DNA from: Pisaster brevispinus
Lineage: Eukaryota; Echinodermata; Asteroidea; Forcipulatida; Asteriidae
Direction: 5' to 3'
Assembly: GCA_023634235.1 (NCBI GenBank)
Contig: JAMKCF010000007.1
Coordinates: 22,264,592 to 22,328,591, forward strand
DNA: 64,000 bases
Part shown: piece by piece, positions 25,901 through 38,000 of the stretch
Layout: each line of letters begins with the position of its first letter
Position numbering within the stretch: position 1 is the first letter of the stretch
Made by a program: the position numbers and the translations under genes
The notes under the pieces: model-generated
The model's input: only the letters and a program-made list of their open reading frames with translations
Databases searched by the model: none
What the model was told of the DNA's origin: nothing

Positions 25901-28900
25901 ATTATTACTCACCCTAAGATGTGCTCTGTCAGGTCACAGGCAAAATCTGACGGAGAGCTGGTTAAAAGAAACACAACCTTACTCTCACCACGAAGTCCCT
26001 TCAACCATTCCTTAAGATGTGAGCTACAACGTTCTACGTAACGAGTAGGGTCCTTCAAGCAGTCTGTTGAAATGGCTGGTATCTTCTCTAGAGTTCAAAC
26101 AGAATAATGGAATTAGTCATGGCTGGTATCTTCTCTAGAGTTCAAACAGAATAATGGAATTAGTCATTCAAGATTTGGTGGTGAAATCAGACTTCGCAGA
26201 GTTTGGTTTTGAAGAAAATCTCTGCTTGGCTACAGGCCTTACAGATTAGAAGTTTCTTTGGACAGAAAATGTTTTTTAAAAGAACATTATTTGTATATTC
26301 ATCAATTTTTGCGAAAATTTTAGACAGTTTTGTTGTAAACATTTTTTTTCTTCAGTGTATTAATCAAACTGAATAGTTGTGTATATACTTATTTATGAAT
26401 AACTTAAATCAGACTGGAATGCCACGGTCACGATCGGGATTCGAACCCACACTCTGATGACCTAGATATCATAATGTGATTTGTTTTCTAAGTGAAAGTT
26501 TTGCCTCGACCTAGTTGCCTGTAAACATGGTATTAGTTTCCTTGATTTCAAGGCTGTTGCATAAGTCCATGTACATGTAGTCTGTCCACGCACTGGGAGT
26601 CCATGCAATAAGTTTACTTTATTTTGTTTTGTATGTTTGCCTGTTTGTTTGTTATTTCGTTTTTCTTTTTCCTAATGCGCCGCGAACGTCGAAAGACGGA
26701 ACGTGCGCTATATAAGTATCCTTATTATTACACCATCCACGCACAGGGCGTACACCGATTCCACGCATGGAGTCCGTCTGTCGTCCTAAGGGACCCATGC
26801 GCAGACTAGGTACGTGTGTATCTACCAATGGACTCCGTGCATGGTCAATCGGGCGAAGAAAACTAACCTTGATACAAATGACTTGAGAAGCATTGTCGAA
26901 ACACCTGTAGCATGTCTTTGGTGACTCGCATACAGGAAGCAGACCAGCCTCCTGGCTACATAGGAAAAATACAGAGAAAAAACTAGACTTTCAGTTTTTG
27001 TTACTACAAAAACAAGGTGTTCGTGATCGATGTCATCAAATTTTGATTTAATGATATTTCATTTTATCAAATTTGTGGTTCAGGAGTAAGATTTTGTTCC
27101 AATATTAATCTTCAACTTCCGGTTTGAGCCAAAAGTTAGGTCAAATGAGGTCATACTGTGTAGCGCTAGGTAAGTCCTAGAAGCCCTTTGTAATGCCGTG
27201 TAGTTGATAAAAATCCAATGTGTGGTTCAGGAGTTATGATTATTTCAAATATTGAATTTGATCATCCGGTTTGAACCGGAAGTCAAATTGGGTCGCATTC
27301 TGTGTGTCATTTTTTAAGTTGATAAATACTTTCCCAATGATGTAAAGATTGTAAAAAAAAAAAAAAATGTGTGCTTTAGAAGTTATGATTTTTTGAAACA
27401 TTAATTTTTCCCCATTAATTGCCCCTATGCCCTTGGAGGAGGCTCACTGCCTTGGTGCCCCTTAAAATGTTCCAATACAAACTAGATTTCCCTCCTAGAG
27501 CATATAGAGGTGCCCTTTACCAAGGAGAAACTGCCTTGCCCTAACAATCAACCGCCAAGCCTGATTAGCTCCCTAATGAGCTTTGGTGGTCCTATGTGTA
27601 ACAAGTCATGATCAGTATAGACCGTATTGAATAACCCCTTTGTTGCTATGGAAGTCGCCATCTTGTAGGGCAAGCAGCGTTCCGGTTTGATTTCTACGGC
27701 ACATCATAGATACAGAATATTATAGTATTATATTCTATATCTATGCGGCACATGCACGCTAGACGCCATGTTGTAGGGCAGATATTTGAATGGTGACGTC
27801 ATATTCAATACGGTCTATTGAGTTGAAATGACTTTTATGAGAAATGGCAAATATCGTGACCCGATGGTCATATAACACACTGACACCAGTACAAAATGAA
27901 CATCGCCAATCAAGACATGGTGCTACCACAACTCTAGGTCTCTCAATTTGTTTCTCTACCCAACAGTCTAAGATGAGGACAGGTACCTTTTCTTCTTCCA
28001 AGTCAACCAACCGTGCCCCGAGTATCATTGACGGCATATCATAGTAGTTCTCATAATATCGGTACAACTCTGCAAAACATATAAACAAAACAAAAATACA
28101 TTTGTTTTTTATTCTACATTGTTGTGTGATAAGTACTGTATACTCAGTACTTCCTTATGTCCTGATTCATGGGAAACACAATGCACAGGCATGCTACTCG
28201 GGTGGGATTCGAACCCACAACCCCTGCATTCTAGAGCAAAGATCTTAACCACTAGACCACCGAGCATGCCTGCCATGGTGCAAGAGGCCAGTTCCTGTCA
28301 TTAACAGCTGGTACCACAGCTGTATAATGCTCAGACAAATTGTTTAACCTATGCGTTAGTTGACTGTAACGAAAATGACAGCTATCCCGCCAAATAAAAC
28401 TGCCGACGATAAAGCAAGAGATGTGATTGGCTACAAGTATCAGTTTTTTGTGCCACACCACAAATCTGACATGGAGAAATCAATAGCGTAATACCACAGC
28501 ATTGCGTGACCCGGAATTTAATTTCCCCGTGACACGCCTGCGTATGTGTGTGATTGACCTATAAAACAAAAGGAGGTCAAGCCCGCTCGGCAAATGTGAG
28601 CAAGCAACAACCGCAGGGCATATCCAACCACTATGTTCATCACTGAGCATAAGGCATTTTATCATTAATAAATGAACGATAAAAGGAAATAATTGAATTG
28701 GCGATAACGACTTTTACTTTTAGTTTGACACTAATTACGCCTACATGTGAAGCACTTTTACTCCGTGCTTCCCCAGGCTCAGGTCACAGTGCCAGTGGTT
28801 TTCACAGTTTCCTTGGTTTCATTACCAGAAAGATGTACTAAATCAAGGCACTACAGGGAGTTGGGCTTTCATTTTTTGTTTTCCAATGAAACAGTTTTCA

Positions 28901-31900
28901 GAGAAGGATTTCCTTATTGCGTCATGAACTATTTCCTGGATGTGTACACAGCAGGTTTGGTCTCTTCCTGGTTGTGATTTCTATGTTTCAATCAAAACAA
29001 ATCTTATGATCAGATGTGATTAGCCTTTTGTCAAGGCCTTCGTGGCTTGGACAGCTTCATAGCGCCGCGATCCCAAATGACTGGAAGGGGAGACCACGCA
29101 CGCGAGTGGCGAAGCCACCAGGGCTTTTTCCAATTTTTTTGCGGTTTCTTTCTTTTTTCTTTATAATATCGATTTTTGCTACCCAAACAGTAGCACATGT
29201 CCAAACCAATCAGAAGCGACAAGGGTCAACGGGTCAGCATACAATGGCGAACGTCTCGTCGTGCGTATCATCAGATGTTTGCATACAAGTTATGAATAAT
29301 GCACGTTTCATACATTATGAATAAACCGTAAACAAGTTGGTAAAGGCCCTCGTGGCTTGCCACTCGGCTCACGCGCGTGGTCTCCCATTCCAGGCGCTCC
29401 GCTGTTTACAAAGCTGTCCAAGCCACGAAGGCCTTGACAAAAGGTTATAGGATAAGATAGGCTGTTGAAAAAAAACTGAACTATGAGCGCAAAGCGCGAA
29501 AGCTTGCAAGAGCGAAAACTTGCGAGCTCGAAGCATTTATCTTTTGTTTTAAAAGCCCTAATCTGTACTCTGGGCATTCTATTTGGTTTTATCTTCATAT
29601 TTCTTAAGGTCTCAATTAAAAATAAACACCAATTATTATTATTATTACTATTATTATATTATTATTATATTATTACTATTATTATATTATTATTACTATA
29701 GATGGTATTGGCTGGAACTTTAAACTAATCAAACTTGTTTTTTCAACGAGGCCTAGTGAAACCATAAGAGAAACTGAAAGGTGCAATTAATTCAACTTTT
29801 GCTTCCCAGGTGTTCATAAGCTTGGATGTGATCCCTGGCTACACAGCAGCTAATGGCTGCATGGCTTCTGACTGGCACCCCTGAACAGAGATATTGACTA
29901 ATAGGGAGACGGCCAACATAGGGCTGGATAGCTCAGTTGGTAGAGCACCAAAATGTTAATCTGGAGCGAGTTGGTTCAAATCCCTAATAAATAATTGTAA
30001 TAATTTGTCTTCCTCCACCCATAATAATTTTTTGTTTAAGTTATAAAACTAAATGTGTTTAATACACACCGGAGTGATTACCTGTGGGAAAGTACTGAGT
30101 ATATAGTGCTTAATACACATCAGTGTAAGGGCAAAAAACAAATTATATTCTTTATTCCCGAATAAAATTAAAAATTAACGTCTATTACATGTGCTTTGTC
30201 TAAAAACATTCTATGGGTAGAGTTTTCTAAGAAAGTTTGAGTGGATAAATTTCTGCTCTAAAACTTCTCCAGACAGGTATGTGTTTGTGGTGAGAGTCAT
30301 TCTATTGCTGCTCTACTATTCCCTTGTCGAAGGAATTCCTCTCAAAGGAACGATTGGAACACAGAAAACCTTCTTGGGAAAGCACTGTTCCATTGTTTTA
30401 AAGGACCCGCCCACACGGGACCTTGTGTCAGCTCATGAATAATCTGTGCAAACAATCATGTCATCATCATCATCGAGTACAACTTGATTGCATCAGGCAG
30501 GATGAAACATGCGCTACATGTCCCGATCATCATGGTCTTGAGTTCATCAGCAGTCTTGACTTCACTATCTTCGATCAGGGTCTTGACCATGGGTTTGGAA
30601 GGATGCTCATGTCACCTTCCAATGGGTGAGCAGGCCTCAAAATAACCCACAGCACCCACAGCAAATGCCGTGGTGCCCTGTGCTTTTGCTGTGGTGCCGG
30701 CCTCTCCAAAATTCCAATACAAATTGAAATTTTCCTCATAGAGTGCCCCTTACAAGTGGAAAATTGCCATGCCCCTTCAAGAGTGAAGTTCATGGCCTGG
30801 GTTAGTGCCCAGATGATGACTTGGCTGATGGGCAACTCTTGGTGCAGGAGACAATGCCCAGCAAGTTACAGCCGTCTTCCTGCTATCTTGTTGGTCAACT
30901 TGGGGAGGTCCCCATAGAGCTATTTATTCAGGATTCTTCCCTGGGGCATTCTGGACCCAAATTATTTGGCTAAAGCCACTGGATTGAAAAGAGGTCCTCG
31001 GAATGTTTTCTACTTGGTGTTTGGTGTGTCGTGGCCGAGTGGATAAGAGCACCGAACTCAAGCTCTGGTGTTTCTGATCAGCAGAGTGTGGGTTCGAGTC
31101 CCGGTCGTGGCACTTGTGTCCTTAAGCAAGACACTTAACCATTATTGCTTCGTCCTTCGGATGGGACGTAAAGCCCTAGGTCCCGTGTGTTGTGTAACGC
31201 ACGTAAAAGAACCCAGTGCACTTATCGAAAAAGAGAAGGGGTTCGCCCCGGTGTTTCTGGTTTGATTGGCTGCATATTGCGCCACAGCACCTTGTAAACC
31301 ATGTGCTATGTAAAGGAATAGGTCTCATATTACAACACGTAGCTCCGCATACCTTGTAAAAAAATACTGACAGCGCATAGGGACCTCTCGGTGATATGCG
31401 CTATATAAGAATGGTTTATTACTATTATTATTATTATTATCTTGGCCTTTTTAAAAGCCCTACTGTGCAATCTGGAGCATTCTTAACCTTTGAACAAGTC
31501 ACCATGGGAACAACTGTCCCCAACCAATTGGTTTTTAATCTGCCACCCCTGGAAACAAAAACCACTGGACCTGCAATTTCAATTTATCCTGTAATGGGGC
31601 ATCTGTCAACACCTCAAGGTTGAATTGCAGACATTGCTGCCCAATTTAGCCTGGGGTCAGGGAAAAACAGGGTTAGTCCATCAGTACCTGTCTTGGGGAT
31701 TGCTGTCCCTATACAGTATTTATGGTTTAGTAAGTGTTTGTTTGTTCTTTGCTTAGTTTGACCTCCCAGATGTACTAGCGTGGTTCAGGGGCCGTCAAAC
31801 TTTAGTTTATTGGGGTTGTGGCTTGTCAGTAAGGGACTGGTGTTGTATACAATATATACGCAGTACACTAATTCTACCTCCATGATCCATGTAATATACA

Positions 31901-34900
31901 TGTACATAGGGGTTGTGAATTTAGAACAGCAGTCATTCACTCACTTGATGATAAGAGACCAGAGAACAAACATGGCTATCCAAATGACACCGACAAAAGT
32001 TCTAAATCACATTCTCGAGGAAAGCAGTGACGACGGCGATAGTGACGGAAGCATCCACAGTAATATTTCCGAAACTGCTGATCTTACTAAGATTCTTAGT
32101 GATGGTGATGACGATAATGACATACCTGCAGGCGATGACAATAGTGACGACAATGAAGAAGAAAGTGGAAGTGATGATGACGGTGGTGAAGGTGGTGATG
32201 ATAGTGATAGTGATGGTGACAACAGCGGGGATGACAATGATAGTGCAGATGACGCCGCCGACTATGCTGATACTGAAGATGGCAGTAGTGACGACAGCGA
32301 TCCTCAGCCACTTCAACGAGTTAGAAGGCCTGCTAAACGACAGAGGCCGACACTAGCGCGGCCTGCTCGCCCAACCACCTACAAGGCAAAGTCGGGGCAC
32401 ACTTGGTCAGTTGACGAACCGACCCCTGCAAGGCTGCCACGAGCAAACATCTTGCGACAGGCATCAGGCCCACGTAACATTGGAGGGGCAACTTCAATAT
32501 TGGAGTTTTGGAAATTGTTCTTTCCTGACCGCGTCCTGGATAACATCCTTCGCTACACCAACGAGCAGGGTGTTCGAGAACGAGGCCACTCCTGGGTGAA
32601 CCTCGTCATGATGGAGCTCCTGACCGTACTGGGTCTCCTTTATTTCCTCGGCCTGTGTAAGGCAGCGCACGAACAGGTTCGCGACTTCTGGAAGCCGGGC
32701 ATGTTTGCGAGACCGGTCTGCCAAGCTGCCATGAAAGGGGACCGGTTTCAAGAGATTCTCCGAATGATGCGCTTCGATGACAAAGCTACACGGGAGCAAC
32801 AAAGGGCAACTGACAAGTTCGCGGCAATACGAGATGTTTTCGACGAGTTTGTAAATAACTGTCGGAGGTATTTCAATCCAGGGGAGAATGTGACTGTTGA
32901 TGAGGAACTTGTTGCTTTCCGTGGCAGATGTGGCTTTAAGCAGTACATGCCCAAAAAGCCAGCTCGCTACGGTATTAAGTTTTGGGTGTGTACAGACAGT
33001 ACGCACAACTACGTCACAAACATTCAGCCCTACTTGGGAAAGGAGAACAATACGCGGGAAACTAAACTAGGTAAGCAAGTTGTTTTGGATATGGTCCGTC
33101 CGCTATTCAAAACCGGCCGCAACATCACCGCGGACAATTACTTCACTAGCTGTGAGCTCGCTGAAGAACTGCTACGGGAGGACCTCACTTTGCTGGGCAC
33201 AATAAAGGGATTTCGTCACGAAGTTCCAGATACTTTTAAGCCCAAAGCATCAAAGAAGAGAGAAGCCAAGTCCTCGAAGTTTCTTTTTGCTGGCCCCTTG
33301 ACCCTTGTCTCTTATGTGCCCAGAAAGAATAAGAGTGTCCTCCTCCTATTATCAATGCATCACGACTCTGCCATCAATGACGCAACTTCAAAACCGGAGA
33401 TGATCCATGACTACAATCACACCAAGGCAGGAGTGGACACCATCGACCAGATGTGTAGCGTCTACAACGTGGCCCGCATCACCAGACGCTGGCCGATGGT
33501 CGTCTTCTACAACATCATGAACCTGGCCGCCGTCAATGCATACACCCTCTACGGACTGAAAAACCCTGGCTGGCATCCCAAAGGCAGTGCCCGTAGTGCG
33601 TTCCTCAGCCAACTGGCAAAGGAGCTCATTCATCCGCAATACATGCTGCGGGCTGCCAACGCCAGCCGTCTGGCACGGAGAACCCGCAGGGCCCTGAAGA
33701 CGATCGGGTACGAGATCCAACCCCCCAGGCAGCCGCTGCCCGAAGCAGACCGACCTGGCCGCAGCAGACTGAAGAACGGGTATTGCTTCTTATGTGAAGG
33801 GGCGAAAGGCCGAACCACTAAAGTGTGCGAATCATGTCGTCGATTTGCCTGTGCTAAGCACAGCACCACTAGCCGTCCCGTGAACAACTGCCATGAATGC
33901 CTTAGCTTTTACTAGTTGCTTTACATGGTAAATCAATGACATGTTCGCGCATTTTTGTTGTTTTCAGCCTTGGCCCAACCTGCATGAACTGCACCGGACT
34001 GTAAACGATTGATTACATTTCCAAGTTCAAGTCTGTATTCATATTTTGGGATAAAAAAAAAAAATTATGTCTGCCAATTACCATACAAATGCAAAGCTTT
34101 GTGAGAAGCAAAATACCATGTGTATTCAACATGTTTCTCCGCTCTCTCAAACAATAATAGATTATAGTTCTAACAAGTCAAAGAACATGTTTGAACTATT
34201 CACATACATGTACATGTGTTATGTTTTGGGAAATGAATAAGTCTCTTAAGTTTATACTTATATTAGGAAATATTCATGGCTTTGGAACTTTATTTTTATG
34301 TCACTAACCCCACAAACTCAAAGCATTCTGAGCCCAAAATAAGGCGTATAATTAATTTTGTTACCAAATCACTATACCAGTACATTATTTTTTAAAAATA
34401 GATCATGAATGATAACAATTATCTGTGATTTTTGAAATATATATTTCTTTCCAACAAACGAACGAAATTATGAGAAAACAAATAAGCCTGCACCAGAAAT
34501 GCAACTGTGTGCATAAAATTCTCTGAAAGAGTCTCTCTCCTTAACAAGCTTTTTAGGCATATCCCAAAGTTTTGCATAACACATGTACTGAATTTCTTTG
34601 GTTTGGGGGGTAAATAATTCAATTAATCGTGAGGTAGTTTTTAGAGTACTTAATTAAATATTTAGTCAAAAGGAACTTTTGCCGTCATTGTGTTATTATT
34701 ATGAGTAAATCTTTTACCTTTTTCAAAGAAATTATAAACAAGCAAATAAACAAAAGCAAAAATATTTTCTTCCAAAATTAAATAAATACTATCGACATCT
34801 CCTCAGGATACTTACATGTATAGCGTCCATAGAAAGTTAGAAAAAGCATAAAGAAAGTCATTTATCCACATTCTGAACTCAATTATGATATGCAAGAACA

Positions 34901-35003
34901 TAATGGGGACTGCAATCCCCAAGCACCGAGTCAATGTGCGCAAAATGTAGGGGGCGCTTTCCAGGGTTGGTTTATCTTGAAAAATAATTATGAATTTGAT
35001 CTG

Positions 35004-35037
<34 letters not shown>

Positions 35038-38000
35038 AAATTTGAGTACCGGCCGCAATTCACGTATATCGCCACGCAGGATGCGCATATCGGCCCGATA
35101 CTTGAGCTTATGCATGGCGAGAACCCTGTAAATATCATTGGTCACTTTCTGCATCCAACTGACTTCTGCGCCCAAGTGCAGCATCAATGTTTAGCAACCA
35201 TCAAGGGACTTGGCCATGAAGAGAGCTAAGGTTCTAAGTTTCACATGATAGAAATTTGAGCATCAGCTTTAATAATATAATGCATGTAAAGCACAATATC
35301 CACCTAACAGGTAGGTGATCAAGGCCATGAAGGGGCAGCAATCAAATAAACTTTACAGAAAGAAAACACAAGACATTTCAGGGCTCAAAATTAACACTGG
35401 GTCACAGGCCTGTGGCCAGTGATTTTAGCCTCGGGCCAGTAAACTCAAGACTGGACAAGTCCGGTGGTCTTGTGTTTTTCAATTGCATAAAAGTACTTTA
35501 TTGTGTAACACTATCTATTAATATCTTTCAATTGTGTTGAGCAAAGAGGCATACTTAATACAATACGACAAAATTATTTAGATATTTTCTTAGTGCTTGT
35601 TCAGATAAAAACAGTTTACATGTACATCTTAAACTGTGTAGAAAGTTCTTTCATTACGTTCTGGTCTTGTAAAATAAATGCTTGTCCAGTAAATATTGTA
35701 ACCTACGAGCCCTGCAGTCTTGTTCATTTTCCCCCTAAATTCGAGCCCTGCATATAATCTAGACTATGCTGTTTTAGGCTAGTGTCATGAGGTATGTTTT
35801 GAAGGAAGTTTTGAAAGAGTTGTGGAATGAAACTGAGTGAATGTTGTGAGGCAGGCTGTTCCAGCCTCGCTACCATGGGCAGCGCATGGTAGCAATGTAC
35901 CTCTCATCACTAACCCCTGGTAGTAGGGATGTGCTTAAAAACAACGCTGATTGGCTCCAAAAGTGACTACTATGTGTGCACGCTTGTTAACAACTTTCGA
36001 GCACTTGTATGGCGCTTGTAGGACGCTTAGTACACGCATTTCAAAATGCAAGTATTTTGGCGCAATTCCATTTCAAATGAATCATGTTTTTACATGGTCA
36101 TCCTAAACTGCACAAGATCAAAGAAGAATGACAGGGGACCAGTTGCTCTTTGACTTGATGCCCCTTTTGCGTGTTACCATACTTGAGTGGGCCCGTAGAG
36201 TGGATCGGCCACAAGCCTAATTAAAATGTGCTAGATGCTGGCACATTTTAATGAACCAATTCCAGCGGTTATGAGCGAGCAAGGCATGATGGGAAAAAAT
36301 GCATGGTGAGATCGATCACCCCTGGGAACGAGGTTCAGGCTGTTCCAAAGATGAGGGGGAAAGATCCACCACCCAAGGAGCGATAAGATCTCAGTTCGGT
36401 CAGAAGATTTTGACTTGCTGAACGAAGACTAGCTCGACTGGAGTTATAAGGTCTGGTGAGTTGAAATGTATGACGGTCCGGAAGCATGTACTGAGCGGTA
36501 GGTTTAGATCAAAGTTTGTAAATGATTCTAAATTTCATTGGAAGCCAGTGAAGATTGCACAAAATTGAGGCTTTGCATGGTATCTTGCATTAGCTTGATA
36601 GCTTCTGTAACATGAGAGGGCGCCATTTTATGATCTAGTACCTTTTACACTGAGTGTTATCGAACTTTAAAAATATGACCCTTCTTGAATCCAAAGACAT
36701 CATCATTCCAGAATGTAGTATTAGTGTGAAAACATAGTAGTGGGATATCATTTCCTTCAACAAAGAGCCTACAATATAAAAGTGGGTTATGGGTAAAACT
36801 TAATGCCTAAAATTATGCAGGGGAAAAACACAAATCAAGTACGTGAACTGGTAAAAGAAAGCATTGCATTTAAAAGTATTCTGTTTTATTAGTTTCTTCA
36901 GCCTTGTTAACCTTTGCAGAAAACATTAGATTTCACCCTTGAAGGTTTAATGCACTTTAGAGTGTCATATTTCAACTTTCTGTTGTGATGGTACGCAGTT
37001 GTTTCTCCATGGTTTTGTTTTTCAAAAGATTTTATTTTAAAAATGTTTACAAATCAAATTCAATGCTATAATAACTTCACTTCAAGCTCATTGTTTTTAG
37101 ATAAATAATCCTTTGAAAATATGAATTTGTAACAACCGGTGTTCTATCCCTCTTTTGTATTTATTGTATATTTTTGTCAAGCGCTGTTAAAGCCATGGAG
37201 TTTAGAAACAAATTTGGGCAACTTTTTTTCAGGTTGTTTCCCTATGAAATACCTTTCACTTTTGTTATGAATGCGTGGAGAATATTTGCTTTCACTAACT
37301 TTTCCTGCATCCTGTAAGATTATTACCTACATGTACATGTACTTCCCTGTTTAAAATGTTGTTTACACTATTTACACGATAAAAATTATTATTATTCAAA
37401 AAATAATACAGTGTGTCATGGCGGAGTGGTCTAGAGCATCAAACTCAAATTCGATGGTTCGAATCCCGGTCATGATACTTGTGTCCTTGGGCAAGACACT
37501 TAATTATAACGGCTTCTCATCACCCAGGAGTAAATAGTTACCTATGAGTGTAGAGATTGTTTTTGAGAATGAGTACAACCTGTGCTGACATTTAGCTACC
37601 GGTGCTGCATACTCCAAAAGAGTTGAGATAGTTTCAGGAATGTTTCAGGCCCAATGGACAAGGGTAGTCAATGTGTAAGGCACTCTGATACATTGTTTAA
37701 AAGTGCCTAATAAATAACTATCATTATTTATTAATTGAGGTTTTCCCGGCCAATTTCAGCAAAAATTCATTGAATTTCATTAACATGCATTCAAATTCAT
37801 GCATTTTCCTAAATCCACTCAAATTAGGGCTTCTTTTTAGCTATTAATGCATTCAATTTTTCGTGCACACAAACTTTCATTTTTCTTATTCAGATTCATT
37901 TCAGTCATTCTATTTCATTTATAGGCATTCAAGACTACACTTTGACCATTCTTAAGTTGAATTTCTACTACTTATTTACACTTGATGAAATTGCATGGTT

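Noticed and set aside
28190..28275. A tRNA-like sequence with good A and B boxes, also at 23018, 29924 and 31022
   Set aside because: Stems do not all pair, the sequences continue into shared SINE bodies and they recur as families, so these are SINE heads and not working tRNA genes.
32002..32356. Antisense and shifted open frames over the acidic part of the transposase
   Set aside because: Low-complexity GAT/GAC repeats open all frames; the peptides are poly-Ser, His or Thr shadows.
35008..35034. A run of about 27 A as evidence of a processed pseudogene
   Set aside because: No coding or RNA-gene-like sequence precedes it on either strand.
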